From Morganella morganii_D (GTDB lineage: Bacteria; Pseudomonadota; Gammaproteobacteria; Enterobacterales; Enterobacteriaceae), in contig CP173058.1 in assembly GCA_044772875.1 (NCBI GenBank), forward strand, positions 3,472,001 through 3,536,000: a stretch of DNA of 64,000 nucleotides. The letters run 5' to 3'. Position 1 is the first letter of the stretch. The number at the start of each line of letters is the position of its first letter. This document shows, piece by piece, positions 30,154-40,025 of this stretch. The notes under the pieces were generated by a model. That model worked only from the letters and a program-made list of their open reading frames with translations, was not told the origin of the DNA and did not search any database. A program made the translations under genes and the position numbers.

Positions 30154-31284
30154 GTGAAAGTATTGACTGTATTTGGTACCCGCCCGGAAGCCATCAAAAT
30201 GGCTCCGCTGGTACATGCGCTGGCAGCGGATCAGGCTTTTGAGGCAAAAGTTTGTGTGACCGCGCAGCATCGTGAAATGCTGGATCAGGTATTACACCTT
30301 TTTGAGATCACACCGGATTATGATCTCAATATTATGCGCCCGGGACAGGATTTAACAGATATTACCTGCCGTATTCTTGAAGGTTTAAAGCCGGTTCTGG
30401 CCGAATTTAAACCAGATGTCGTTCTGGTTCACGGCGATACCGCGACCACCATGGCAACCAGTCTGGCCGCGTTCTACCAGCGGATCCCGGTCGGTCATGT
30501 GGAAGCCGGTCTGCGTACCGGAAACCTGTACTCGCCGTGGCCGGAAGAGGCCAACCGCAAAATTGCCGGACACCTGGCGATGTACCATTTCGCTCCGACA
30601 CAAAACTCGCGCGAAAACCTGCTGCGTGAAGGGATCAGCGACAATCATATTTTCGTCACCGGCAATACGGTAATTGATGCACTGCTCGCTGTCCGTGACC
30701 GTATCATGCAGGATAAAGCCCTGCTGGCTCAGTTGGATGAACAGTATCCGTTTATTGACAGCAGCAAAAAAATGATTCTGGTCACCGGCCACCGCCGTGA
30801 GAGTTTCGGCGGCGGGTTTGAGCGGATTTGCCATGCGCTGGCTGAAATTGCCACGACGCATCCGGAAGTACAGATTGTCTACCCGGTTCACCTCAATCCG
30901 AATGTCAGTGAGCCGGTAAAACGGATTCTGCATGATATCAGCAATATTGTGCTGATCAGTCCGCAGGACTACCTTCCTTTTGTCTACCTTATGAACCATG
31001 CTTATATGATTCTGACCGACTCCGGCGGAATTCAGGAAGAAGCACCGTCATTAGGTAAACCGGTTCTGGTGATGCGCGATACCACAGAACGTCCGGAGGC
31101 GATTGATGCCGGGACTGTTCGTCTGGTCGGCACCGAAACCGGCACTATCGTTCGTGAAGTAACGCGATTGCTGACCGATCCGGCGGCTTATCATGAGATG
31201 AGCCGTTCACATAACCCTTACGGGGACGGAAAAGCGTGCCAGCGTATTCTTGAAGCATTGAAAAACAATCAGGTGACATTATGA
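30154..31284 (+). CDS. wecB: UDP-GlcNAc 2-epimerase (non-hydrolysing)
   Basis: Reversibly converts UDP-GlcNAc to UDP-ManNAc in the ECA pathway. 376 residues, two Rossmann-like halves; motifs FGTRPEAIKMAP at the N-terminus, VHGDTATTMA, GHRRESFGGGF and TDSGGIQEEAPS are typical. GTG at 30154 with AAGAGAG upstream is the start. 108 bp separates it from wzzE (the largest gap in the cluster), and it overlaps wecC by four bases (ATGA). Confidence 0.96.
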   Translation: MKVLTVFGTRPEAIKMAPLVHALAADQAFEAKVCVTAQHREMLDQVLHLFEITPDYDLNIMRPGQDLTDITCRILEGLKPVLAEFKPDVVLVHGDTATTMATSLAAFYQRIPVGHVEAGLRTGNLYSPWPEEANRKIAGHLAMYHFAPTQNSRENLLREGISDNHIFVTGNTVIDALLAVRDRIMQDKALLAQLDEQYPFIDSSKKMILVTGHRRESFGGGFERICHALAEIATTHPEVQIVYPVHLNPNVSEPVKRILHDISNIVLISPQDYLPFVYLMNHAYMILTDSGGIQEEAPSLGKPVLVMRDTTERPEAIDAGTVRLVGTETGTIVREVTRLLTDPAAYHEMSRSHNPYGDGKACQRILEALKNNQVTL

Positions 31285-32543
31285 GTTTTGAAACTATTTC
31301 TGTTGTCGGTCTGGGTTACATTGGTTTACCAACAGCGGCAGCTTTTGCCTCCCGTCAGAAGAAAGTGGTTGGTGTGGATGTGAACCAGCATGCGGTTGAT
31401 ACCATTAACCGTGGTGAAATTCATATTGTGGAGCCTGACCTGGGCGCGGTTGTGAAAACTGCCGTGGAAGGCGGTTTCCTGAAAGCGTTCACCAAACCAC
31501 AGCCTGCTGATGCGTTCCTGATCGCCGTACCGACGCCGTTTAAAGGCGATCACGAGCCGGATCTGGCTTTCGTGCAGTCTGCTGCGGAATCTATCGCCCC
31601 GGTACTGAAAAAAGGTGACCTGATTATTCTCGAATCCACCTCTCCGGTCGGTGCGACTGAGCAGATGGCGGAGTGGCTCGCGGCTGCGCGTCCTGATCTG
31701 ACATTCCCGCAGCAGGCGGGTGAAGAATCTGATATTGATATCGCCTATTGCCCTGAGCGTGTGCTGCCGGGCCAGGTGATGGTCGAACTGATTAAAAATG
31801 ACCGTGTGGTCGGCGGGATGACACCAAAATCCTCAAAACGCGCCAGTGAACTCTATTACATCTTCCTGGAAGGTGAGTGTGTCATTACTAACGCGCGCAC
31901 TGCTGAGATGTGCAAACTGACCGAAAACAGCTTCCGCGATGTAAACATTGCGTTTGCGAATGAATTATCACTGATTTGTGCTGATCAGGGCATCAATGTC
32001 TGGGAACTGATCAGCCTGGCAAACCGTCATCCGCGTGTGAATATTTTACAGCCGGGTCCGGGTGTCGGCGGCCACTGTATCGCGGTTGACCCGTGGTTTA
32101 TCGTGGCACAAAACCCGAAACAGGCCCGTCTGATCCACACTGCGCGTCTGGTCAACGACGGCAAACCACTGTGGGTGATTGATCAGGTAAAACAAGCGGT
32201 TGCTGATTGTCTGACTGAAACCGGCAAACGTGCTACCGAAGTCACCATCGCCTGCTTTGGTCTGGCATTCAAACCAAATATCGACGATCTGCGCGAAAGC
32301 CCGGCGGTTCAGGTTACCAAAATGGTCGCTGAATGGCATGCAGGGAAAACCCTGGCAGTTGAGCCGAACGTGCATGAACTGCCGAACAAACTGAAAGGTC
32401 TGGCAGAACTGGTCTCTATCGAAAAAGCAATTACTGATGCGGATATCATCCTGCTGCTGGTGGATCATACCCCGTTCAAAGGTATTCCGGGCAGCCAGAT
32501 CCCGCAGAAATGGATTATCGATACCAAAGGAGTATGGCGTTGA
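31281..32543 (+). CDS. wecC: UDP-N-acetyl-D-mannosamine dehydrogenase
   Basis: NAD-dependent two-step oxidation of UDP-ManNAc to UDP-ManNAcA, second sugar of the ECA repeat. 420 residues: GLGYIGLPTAAA dinucleotide fold at 10-21, active-site Cys266 in PGVGGHCIAVDPWF, and a C-terminal UDP-binding domain. Start overlaps the wecB stop; the 3' end overlaps the rffG start region, so the two are coupled. Confidence 0.96.
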   Translation: MSFETISVVGLGYIGLPTAAAFASRQKKVVGVDVNQHAVDTINRGEIHIVEPDLGAVVKTAVEGGFLKAFTKPQPADAFLIAVPTPFKGDHEPDLAFVQSAAESIAPVLKKGDLIILESTSPVGATEQMAEWLAAARPDLTFPQQAGEESDIDIAYCPERVLPGQVMVELIKNDRVVGGMTPKSSKRASELYYIFLEGECVITNARTAEMCKLTENSFRDVNIAFANELSLICADQGINVWELISLANRHPRVNILQPGPGVGGHCIAVDPWFIVAQNPKQARLIHTARLVNDGKPLWVIDQVKQAVADCLTETGKRATEVTIACFGLAFKPNIDDLRESPAVQVTKMVAEWHAGKTLAVEPNVHELPNKLKGLAELVSIEKAITDADIILLLVDHTPFKGIPGSQIPQKWIIDTKGVWR

Positions 32544-33613
32544 AACGTATTTTAGTAACAGGCGGAGCCGGTTTTATCGGCTCTGCGGTTGTGCGTCATA
32601 TTATCCGTGATACCGCTGACAGTGTGGTGGTGGTCGATAAACTGACCTACGCCGGTAATCTCGAATCACTGGCACCGGTAGCTGATTCTTCACGCTATGC
32701 CTTTGAACAGGTGGATATTTGTGATCGCGCGGCGCTTGACCGCGTGTTTGCACAGTATCAACCGGATGCGGTGATGCATCTGGCAGCGGAAAGTCATGTG
32801 GATCGCTCTATCGACGGCCCTGCTGCGTTTATCGAAACCAATATTGTGGGTACTTACACACTGCTGGAAGCGGCACGCCATTACTGGACAGCACTGGATA
32901 CGGAGAAAAAATCTGCATTCCGTTTCCACCATATTTCCACCGATGAAGTTTACGGCGATCTGGAAGGGCCTGACGGCTTTTTCACTGAAACCACACCATA
33001 TGCACCGAGCAGCCCGTACTCTGCCTCCAAAGCCTCCAGTGACCACCTGGTGCGTGCCTGGCAGCGGACTTATGGCTTCCCGTCCGTGATCACTAACTGC
33101 TCGAATAACTACGGGCCGTACCATTTCCCGGAAAAACTGATCCCGCTGGTTATTCTCAATGCGATTTCCGGTAAACCGCTGCCGGTGTACGGCAAAGGTG
33201 AGCAGATCCGCGACTGGCTGTTTGTGGATGACCATGCCCGCGCCCTGTATACCGTGGTGACACAGGCAAACATCGGTGAAACCTACAATATCGGCGGTCA
33301 TAACGAGCGCAAAAATATTCAGGTGGTGGAAACTATCTGTGATTTGCTGGAAGAGCTGCATCCGCAGAAACCGGCCGGTGTCGCGCAATACCGTGACCTT
33401 ATCACCTATGTGACAGACCGTCCGGGGCATGATCTGCGTTATGCGATTGATGCGGATAAAATTGAGCATGATCTGGGCTGGCGTCCGCAGGAAACATTTG
33501 AATCCGGTATCCGCAAAACGGTGGAATGGTATCTGAATAATGAAACCTGGTGGCGCCGGGTGCAGGACGGCTCGTATGCCGGACAGCGTCTGGGACTGGG
33601 ACAGGATAAGTAA
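32540..33613 (+). CDS. rffG: dTDP-glucose 4,6-dehydratase (ECA)
   Basis: Converts dTDP-glucose to dTDP-4-keto-6-deoxyglucose on the way to Fuc4NAc. Short-chain dehydrogenase of 357 residues: NAD motif GGAGFIG at 8-14, STDEVYGD and catalytic YSASK. I take the start as TTG at 32540: AAAGGAG lies 7 bases upstream, it overlaps the wecC stop (TTGA) and aligns with the E. coli start (KILITGG). ATG at 32534 is too close to that ribosome site (one base). Confidence 0.93.
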   Translation: MKRILVTGGAGFIGSAVVRHIIRDTADSVVVVDKLTYAGNLESLAPVADSSRYAFEQVDICDRAALDRVFAQYQPDAVMHLAAESHVDRSIDGPAAFIETNIVGTYTLLEAARHYWTALDTEKKSAFRFHHISTDEVYGDLEGPDGFFTETTPYAPSSPYSASKASSDHLVRAWQRTYGFPSVITNCSNNYGPYHFPEKLIPLVILNAISGKPLPVYGKGEQIRDWLFVDDHARALYTVVTQANIGETYNIGGHNERKNIQVVETICDLLEELHPQKPAGVAQYRDLITYVTDRPGHDLRYAIDADKIEHDLGWRPQETFESGIRKTVEWYLNNETWWRRVQDGSYAGQRLGLGQDK

Positions 33614-33622
33614 GAGGCTGGT

Positions 33623-34504
33623 ATGAAAGGAATTATTCTGGCGGGCGGCTCCGGAACACGGTTGCACCCGATCACCCGCGGGGTGTCAAAACAGCTGCTG
33701 CCGATTTACGACAAGCCGATGATCTACTATCCGCTGTCCGTGCTGATGCTGGCCGGGATCCGCGACGTTCTGATCATCTCAACGCCGGAAGATTTGCCGT
33801 CATTCCGTCGTCTGCTGGGTAATGGCGAACAGTTCGGTATTTCACTGAACTATGCCGGGCAGCCGTCACCTGATGGTCTGGCACAGGCCTTTATCATCGG
33901 TGAGGAATTTATCGGTGATGACAATTGCAGTCTGGTGCTGGGGGATAATATCTTCTTTGGTCACGCGTTCAGTCCGAAACTGAAAAGCGTCGCGGCCAGG
34001 ACTCATGGTGCAACGGTATTCGGTTATCAGGTGATGGATCCGGAACGTTTCGGCGTGGTGGCGTTTGACGATGAATTCCGCGCACTGTCGATTGAGGAAA
34101 AACCGGCACAACCGAAATCCAACTGGGCAGTGACCGGCCTTTATTTCTATGATAATCAGGTGGTTGATATCGCTAAGCAGGTGAAACCGTCTGAGCGCGG
34201 CGAACTGGAAATCACCAGTATCAACCAGATGTATCTGGAGCGCGGCGAACTGAATGTTGAGTTGCTCGGCCGGGGTTTTGCCTGGCTGGACACCGGTACT
34301 CATGACAGTCTGATTGAGGCCAGCACCTTTGTGCAGACGGTTGAAAAACGTCAGGGCTTTAAAATCGCCTGTCTGGAAGAGATTGCCTGGCGCAACGGCT
34401 GGCTGAATGACGAACAGGTGGCGGAATCCGCCCGTCAGCTGGCGAAAACCGGTTATGGTCAGTATCTGAAGAATTTACTCCATGTCCGTCCGCGCCAGTA
34501 TTGA
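33623..34504 (+). CDS. rffH: Glucose-1-phosphate thymidylyltransferase (ECA)
   Basis: Makes dTDP-glucose from glucose-1-phosphate and dTTP, the entry to the Fuc4NAc branch. 293 residues, equal to E. coli RffH. The nucleotidyltransferase signature LAGGSGTRLHP with QLLPIYDKPMIYYPLS is at the N-terminus, and the Mg-binding aspartate is in GDNIFF. Nine bases follow rffG; its last 23 bases overlap wecD. Confidence 0.96.
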   Translation: MKGIILAGGSGTRLHPITRGVSKQLLPIYDKPMIYYPLSVLMLAGIRDVLIISTPEDLPSFRRLLGNGEQFGISLNYAGQPSPDGLAQAFIIGEEFIGDDNCSLVLGDNIFFGHAFSPKLKSVAARTHGATVFGYQVMDPERFGVVAFDDEFRALSIEEKPAQPKSNWAVTGLYFYDNQVVDIAKQVKPSERGELEITSINQMYLERGELNVELLGRGFAWLDTGTHDSLIEASTFVQTVEKRQGFKIACLEEIAWRNGWLNDEQVAESARQLAKTGYGQYLKNLLHVRPRQY

Positions 34505-35207
34505 ATATCTTGCCTGGGAAAGTGACTTTTTTGCCCTGAAAACGGCAAAACTGGCATTTTCCCCGGACGCGGCACCACTGACGGTGGCAGATTGTGCGCC
34601 GTATGACCTGGTGCAGGCCAAAATCAGTGCCGGGGATAATATGGCACTGGACGGTTTATCGGCGCTCGGCTTTTCCCTCGCGGAAAGTGAGGTCGATTTT
34701 GCACTGATGCTGAAGAGTGGCACAGAAAATGCAATGTCTGACTGTATTCTCTGTTATGCGGATGACGACGATATTCCGGTCATAAAACAGGCAGCAGCAC
34801 AGGTTTTCAGCCAGAGCCGTTTCCGTGTGCCGTGGTATCAGCCGGATGACAGCGCCCGGTTTTATGCAGTGTGGGCGGAAAAAGCGGTGCGCGGGACATT
34901 CGATAAAGATTGTCTGCTGATCCGCAATAAAAACAATGAGATTGCCGGGTTTGTCACCCTCCGTCAGACGGATGAACACAGCGCCCGGATCGGGCTGCTG
35001 GCGGTACTGCCGGGCAACCAGGGTCAGGGTATCGGCCTGAGATTAATGTCGGCGGCGCAACAGTGGTGTGCAGAACATCACTGCCGGGTATTACGGGTTG
35101 CAACACAACTCAGTAACCTTGCGGCAATGCGCCTTTATACAAAAAGCGGTGGTGCGGTTGACAGCACTGCCTACTGGTTATACCGAGGATGCAATGATTC
35201 CATTTAA
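34482..35207 (+). CDS. wecD: dTDP-4-amino-4,6-dideoxygalactose acetyltransferase
   Basis: GNAT-family enzyme that acetylates dTDP-4-amino-4,6-dideoxygalactose (Fuc4N) using acetyl-CoA to give dTDP-Fuc4NAc. 241 residues; the C-terminal half carries the acetyl-CoA loop (LPGNQGQGIGLRLM) and the conserved SRFRVPWY and YWLYRG segments. It overlaps rffH by 23 bp at its start and wecE by 14 bp at its end. The N-terminal 100 residues diverge more than the rest from E. coli WecD. Confidence 0.9.
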   Translation: MSVRASIEYLAWESDFFALKTAKLAFSPDAAPLTVADCAPYDLVQAKISAGDNMALDGLSALGFSLAESEVDFALMLKSGTENAMSDCILCYADDDDIPVIKQAAAQVFSQSRFRVPWYQPDDSARFYAVWAEKAVRGTFDKDCLLIRNKNNEIAGFVTLRQTDEHSARIGLLAVLPGNQGQGIGLRLMSAAQQWCAEHHCRVLRVATQLSNLAAMRLYTKSGGAVDSTAYWLYRGCNDSI

Positions 35208-36324
35208 TAAACCACCTGTAGTCGGCACTGAAGTTGAATATATGCAGCAGGCCATGCAAAGCGGCAAACTGTGCGGTGACGGTTCGTTCACCAAAAAATG
35301 CGAAGAGTGGATGGAGAAACGGTTCGGCAGCGCCAAAGTCCTGCTGACACCGTCCTGTACCGCATCACTGGAAATGGCGGCAATTCTGCTGGATATTCAG
35401 CCGGGTGATGAAGTCATCATGCCGAGCTATACCTTTGTTTCCACCTCCAATGCCTTTGTGCTGCGCGGTGCGAAAGTGGTGTTTGTTGATATCCGTCCGG
35501 ACACCATGAATATCGATGAAACTAAGATCGAAGCGGCCATCACTGATAAAACCAAAGTGATTGTGCCGGTGCATTATGCAGGCGTGGCCTGTGAAATGGA
35601 CATCATCATGGCGCTGGCGAAGAAATATAACCTCTATGTGGTGGAAGATGCCGCACAGGGCGTGATGTCAACTTACAAAGGCCGCGCGCTGGGTTCTATC
35701 GGTCATATCGGTTGCTACAGCTTCCACGAAACCAAAAACTACTCTTCCGGCGGTGAGGGTGGTGCCACCCTGATTAATGATCCGGCGATGATTGGCCGCG
35801 CGGAAATTATCCGTGAGAAAGGCACCAACCGCAGCGAATTCTTCCGCGGACAGGTGGATAAATACACCTGGCGCGATATCGGCTCCAGCTACCTGATGTC
35901 TGACTTACAGGCGGCATATCTGTGGGCTCAGCTGGAAGAAGCAGAGAAAATCAATGAGCGCCGTCTGGCATTCTGGCAGATTTACTATGATGCACTGACC
36001 CCGCTGGCGCAGGATGGCCTGCTGACTCTGCCGGTTGTGCCGGAAAATCTGGAACAGAACGCGCACATGTTTTACATCAAACTGAAAGATGTGGCAGAGC
36101 GCACGGCATTCAGTGAGTACATGAAAGCGAACGATGTGCTGACCGTATTCCATTATGTGCCGCTGCACAGCTGCCCGGCCGGTATGGCGTTCGGCCGTTT
36201 TGACGGTGAGGATATCTTTACCACCCGTGAAAGCGAGCGCCTGGTACGTCTGCCGATGTTCTACAACATGACAGAAGATGAGCAGCAGCGTGTGATCCAT
36301 CTGATTAAGGGCTTCTTCGCGTAG
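35194..36324 (+). CDS. wecE: dTDP-4-amino-4,6-dideoxygalactose transaminase
   Basis: DegT/DnrJ/EryC1-family PLP aminotransferase that aminates dTDP-4-keto-6-deoxyglucose to dTDP-Fuc4N. 376 residues; PLP lysine Lys181 in SFHETKNYSS, preceded by EDAAQGV. ATG at 35194 with GAGG upstream begins MIPFNKPPVVG, the family N-terminus; the frame upstream to 35068 runs inside wecD and is not accepted. Two bases separate it from wzxE. Confidence 0.96.
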   Translation: MIPFNKPPVVGTEVEYMQQAMQSGKLCGDGSFTKKCEEWMEKRFGSAKVLLTPSCTASLEMAAILLDIQPGDEVIMPSYTFVSTSNAFVLRGAKVVFVDIRPDTMNIDETKIEAAITDKTKVIVPVHYAGVACEMDIIMALAKKYNLYVVEDAAQGVMSTYKGRALGSIGHIGCYSFHETKNYSSGGEGGATLINDPAMIGRAEIIREKGTNRSEFFRGQVDKYTWRDIGSSYLMSDLQAAYLWAQLEEAEKINERRLAFWQIYYDALTPLAQDGLLTLPVVPENLEQNAHMFYIKLKDVAERTAFSEYMKANDVLTVFHYVPLHSCPAGMAFGRFDGEDIFTTRESERLVRLPMFYNMTEDEQQRVIHLIKGFFA

Positions 36325-36325
36325 T

Positions 36326-37579
36326 ATGTCCTTAGCCAAAGCATCTGTCTGGACCGCAGGCTCCACCCTGATCAAAATCGGGGCGGGGCTGCTGGTCATT
36401 AAACTGATGGCACTGACATTTGGTCCGGCCGGTATCGGCCAGGCGCTGAACTTCCGCCAGCTGATTACTGTGCTGGGGGTATTGTCAGGAGCCGGTATTT
36501 TTAACGGTGTGACCAAATATATCGCCGAGCACCGCGATGATGCGGAAAAACGCCGGGCGGTATTAGGCACGTCCTCAACCCTGATTCTGGTGTTCTCGAC
36601 ACTGCTGGCGATTGTGTTTTTGCTGTTCAGCAGACCTGTCAGCATGGCGTTGTTTGACGGTAATGACGCGTATCAGGATGTGGTTGCAGCGGTGGCATTT
36701 ATCCAGATGGGAATTGCTTACGCCAACTATTTTCTCGCGATTATCAAAGGATACCGTGATGCGTCCGGGAATGCGCTGGCACTGATCGCCGGCAGTCTGA
36801 TCGGGGTCACGGCCTATTATCTCTGCCAGTACTGGTGGGGCTATGATGGCGCACTGGCCGGGCTTGCGCTGGTGCCGGCGCTGATTATCATTCCGGCTTT
36901 CGTAATGCTGCTGCGCCGCCGTCATTTTCCGCTTTCTGAACTGAAACCGGCCTGGGATCGGGCGATTGCATCACATCTGGGAAAATTTACCCTGATGGCG
37001 CTGATGACAGCGGTGACACTGCCGGTGGCGTATATCATGATGCGGAACCTGCTGGCATCGCGCTACAGCTGGGATGAGGTGGGAATATGGGGCGGTGTGA
37101 CCAGTATTTCGGACGCGTATCTCCAGTTTATTACCGCATCGTTTTCTGTGTATCTGCTGCCGACATTATCGCGGTTACAGGCAAAAAGTGATATCCGCCG
37201 TGAGATCATCAAATCGCTGAAATTTGTGTTACCGGCGGTGGCTGCGGCCAGTTTTATGGTCTGGCTGCTGCGCGATTTTGCTATCTGGCTGCTGTTTACT
37301 GATAAATTTACCGGCATGCGTGACCTGTTTGCTTGGCAACTGGCCGGTGATGTCCTGAAAGTGGGCGCTTATGTTTTCGGTTATCTGGTGATTGCCAAAG
37401 CCGCACTGCGGTTTTATATCTTAACGGAAGTCACCCAGTTTGCTTTACTGACACTGTCCGCTTACTGGCTGATTCCGGCACACGGTGCCGTTGGCGCGGC
37501 ACAGGCCTATATGCTGACATATATTATCTACTTCCTTTTGTGTTGTAGCGTATTTCTCATCTATTGCAGGCGAGCATGA
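36326..37579 (+). CDS. wzxE: ECA lipid III flippase WzxE
   Basis: Polysaccharide exporter of the MOP superfamily that flips undecaprenyl-linked ECA trisaccharide to the periplasmic face. 417 residues, about twelve hydrophobic segments, no signal peptide. Starts MSLAKASVWTAGSTLIKIG, similar to E. coli. Its stop overlaps the wecF start (ATGA, 37576-37579). Confidence 0.95.
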   Translation: MSLAKASVWTAGSTLIKIGAGLLVIKLMALTFGPAGIGQALNFRQLITVLGVLSGAGIFNGVTKYIAEHRDDAEKRRAVLGTSSTLILVFSTLLAIVFLLFSRPVSMALFDGNDAYQDVVAAVAFIQMGIAYANYFLAIIKGYRDASGNALALIAGSLIGVTAYYLCQYWWGYDGALAGLALVPALIIIPAFVMLLRRRHFPLSELKPAWDRAIASHLGKFTLMALMTAVTLPVAYIMMRNLLASRYSWDEVGIWGGVTSISDAYLQFITASFSVYLLPTLSRLQAKSDIRREIIKSLKFVLPAVAAASFMVWLLRDFAIWLLFTDKFTGMRDLFAWQLAGDVLKVGAYVFGYLVIAKAALRFYILTEVTQFALLTLSAYWLIPAHGAVGAAQAYMLTYIIYFLLCCSVFLIYCRRA

Positions 37580-38664
37580 CAACTTTAATTCACGTTTTAG
37601 GATCTGATATCCCGCATCATAACCAGACAGTGCTGCGCTTCTTCAATGATGTGCTGGCACCACAGCTGCCGCGTGAGGAAATGTCTGAATTTATGGTTGT
37701 TTCCACCGCCGGGCAGCTTCTGGCGCAATATCCCAACCTGGAACTGGATGTCTGGCCGGATAAAAAAAGCCTGGCGAATGCCGTCACGGCGAAAGCAAAA
37801 GGTGACCGGCAGTGCCGCTTCTTCTTCCATGGTCAGTTTAATGCCCTGATCTGGCTGGCGTTATTGTCAGGAAAAATTAAACGCCATCAGTTTTACTGGC
37901 ATATCTGGGGGGCGGATCTGTATGAAGATTCCCGCCAGCTTAAATTCAGACTGTTTTATCATCTGCGCCGCCTGGCACAGAAGCGGGTCGGCCATGTGTT
38001 CGGTACCCGCGGGGATTTAAACTATTTTGCCCAGTTCTGCCCGGCGATCCCTGCTGACCTGCTCTATTTCCCGACGCGGATGGATCCGTCACTGACCGTT
38101 TTAACGCCGCCTGAGCCGCGTGGTGACGATAATATGATGATCCTGCTGGGTAACTCGGGTGACCGCTCAAACCGTCATAAAGAGGCGCTGACGCGCATTC
38201 ATGAGCAGTTCGGAGAGAAGGTAAAAATCATCATCCCGATGGGCTATCCGGAAAACAACGGCGATTATATTGCGGAAGTGGATGCCTTCGCGCAGCAACT
38301 GTTTCCTCAGCAGCAGGCGGAGATCCTGAAAGACAAGATGGATTTTGATATCTATCTGAATCTGCTGAAACAATGCGACCTCGGCTATTTTATCTTTAAC
38401 CGTCAGCAGGGGATCGGCACACTTTGTCTGCTGGTCCAGTTCGGTATTCCGTTTGTGATCAGCCGTCAGAACCCGTTCTGGCAGGATATGACAGAGCAGC
38501 AGTTGCCGGTGCTGTTTTACGGTGATGACGTGACGCCGGAAGTCGTGGCACAGGCACGGGAGCAGTTGTTTGCCCTCGATCGTGAAAAAATTGCCTTCTT
38601 CAGCCCTAACTTTGTGCAGGGCTGGGAGCAGGCACTGGCGGCTGTGCAGGAGAAACAGGCATGA
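37576..38664 (+). CDS. wecF: TDP-Fuc4NAc:lipid II Fuc4NAc transferase
   Basis: Glycosyltransferase family 56; adds the third sugar (Fuc4NAc) to undecaprenyl-PP-GlcNAc-ManNAcA. 362 residues; the N-terminus TTLIHVLGSDIPHHN and the middle segment LVQFGIPFVISRQNPFWQDM correspond to E. coli WecF. The start ATG at 37576 overlaps the wzxE stop; the frame extends to 37564 but would lose that coupling and the family start. It overlaps wzyE by four bases. Confidence 0.95.
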   Translation: MTTLIHVLGSDIPHHNQTVLRFFNDVLAPQLPREEMSEFMVVSTAGQLLAQYPNLELDVWPDKKSLANAVTAKAKGDRQCRFFFHGQFNALIWLALLSGKIKRHQFYWHIWGADLYEDSRQLKFRLFYHLRRLAQKRVGHVFGTRGDLNYFAQFCPAIPADLLYFPTRMDPSLTVLTPPEPRGDDNMMILLGNSGDRSNRHKEALTRIHEQFGEKVKIIIPMGYPENNGDYIAEVDAFAQQLFPQQQAEILKDKMDFDIYLNLLKQCDLGYFIFNRQQGIGTLCLLVQFGIPFVISRQNPFWQDMTEQQLPVLFYGDDVTPEVVAQAREQLFALDREKIAFFSPNFVQGWEQALAAVQEKQA

Positions 38665-40016
38665 GTCAGTTTGATTTTATCGGGCTGTTTGCCGTCTGGT
38701 TTATCTCGCTGGCCTTTATCCTGCTGCTGACCTACCGGGAATTCCGCCGGGTCCGCTTCAGTTTTAATATCTTTTTCTCAATGCTTTATCTTCTGACGTT
38801 CTTTTTCGGCTTTCCGTTTACCTTTGCACTGGTCTTCCGGTTTGATGTGCAGGTGGTACCGCCGTCGGCGCTGTTACAGGCGTTGCTGGCATCCGTCAGT
38901 TTCTATGCGATTTATTATGTGGCGTATAAAACCCGGTTGCGCAGATCTGACGCAGTCTATAGCGGCACACCGTTGTTTTCCATGAACAAAACAGAAACCC
39001 GGCTCACCTGGCTGCTGCTGGCGGCAATTGCTGTTGCGACTGCCGGGATTTTCTTTATGGAAAACGGGCTGCTGCTGTTTAAACTGAAAACCTACAGTCA
39101 GATTTTCTCGAGCCAGGTCACCGGTGTGGCCTTAAAGCGCTTTTTCTACTTCTTTATCCCAGCGATGCTGGTGGTGTTCTTCCTGAAACCCACATTTCAG
39201 CGCTGGATTTTCTTCCTGATCACCACGGTGGCGTTCGGGATTATGACGTATGTGATTGTCGGCGGCACCCGCGCCAATATCATTATCGCGTTCGCTCTGT
39301 TCCTGTTTATCGGGGTTGTCCGCGGCTGGATTTCGCTGTGGATGCTGGTCAGTGCAGGGATCTTTGGCGTGGTGGGTATGTTCTGGCTGGCACTCAAGCG
39401 CTACAGCCTGGATGTCAGCGGGGCGGAAGCATTTTACACGTTCCTCTATCTGACCCGCGATACCTTCTCGCCGTGGGAAAACCTCGGCCTGCTGCTGAAT
39501 AACTACGATAAAATTGAGTTTCAGGGGCTGGCGCCGATCATCCGTGACTTTTATGTCTTTATCCCGTCCTGGCTGTGGCCGGACCGTCCCGATACCGTGC
39601 TCAATGCGGCAAACTATTTTACCTGGGAAGTACTGAACAACCATTCCGGGCTGGCGATTTCACCGACACTGATCGGCTCGCTGGTGGTGATGGGCGGCTT
39701 TTGGTTTATCCCGCTCGGTGCTGTGGTGGTCGGGCTGATTATTAAATGGTTCGACTGGCTGTATGAGCTGGGCAAACGGGAGACAAACCGTTATAAAGCG
39801 GCCATTCTGCACGCATTTTGCTTCGGTGCGATATTTAATATGATTGTGCTGGCCCGCGAAGGAATGGACTCATTCGTTTCCCGCGTGGTGTTTTTCTGTC
39901 TTATTTTCGGCTTTTGTCTGGTGGTGGCGAAATTGCTGTACTGGCTGTTCGAAACAGCCGGGCTTATCCGTCATTATGTGATTTCAAAGGGCAAACGCAC
40001 CCGTCTTTCATCGTAA
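38661..40016 (+). CDS. wzyE: ECA polymerase WzyE
   Basis: Inner-membrane polymerase that joins ECA trisaccharide repeats on the periplasmic face. 451 residues with about eleven hydrophobic segments and a large loop with SWLWPDRPDT around residue 300. Sequence is less conserved than its neighbours, as usual for Wzy proteins, but length, topology and position (after wecF, before wecG) are unambiguous. Start overlaps wecF stop. Confidence 0.93.
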   Translation: MSQFDFIGLFAVWFISLAFILLLTYREFRRVRFSFNIFFSMLYLLTFFFGFPFTFALVFRFDVQVVPPSALLQALLASVSFYAIYYVAYKTRLRRSDAVYSGTPLFSMNKTETRLTWLLLAAIAVATAGIFFMENGLLLFKLKTYSQIFSSQVTGVALKRFFYFFIPAMLVVFFLKPTFQRWIFFLITTVAFGIMTYVIVGGTRANIIIAFALFLFIGVVRGWISLWMLVSAGIFGVVGMFWLALKRYSLDVSGAEAFYTFLYLTRDTFSPWENLGLLLNNYDKIEFQGLAPIIRDFYVFIPSWLWPDRPDTVLNAANYFTWEVLNNHSGLAISPTLIGSLVVMGGFWFIPLGAVVVGLIIKWFDWLYELGKRETNRYKAAILHAFCFGAIFNMIVLAREGMDSFVSRVVFFCLIFGFCLVVAKLLYWLFETAGLIRHYVISKGKRTRLSS

Positions 40017-40025
40017 GGAATTAGC

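Noticed and set aside
32690..33667. 325-codon minus-strand frame opposite rffG
   Set aside because: Antisense shadow of a well-conserved gene; no family match and low complexity.
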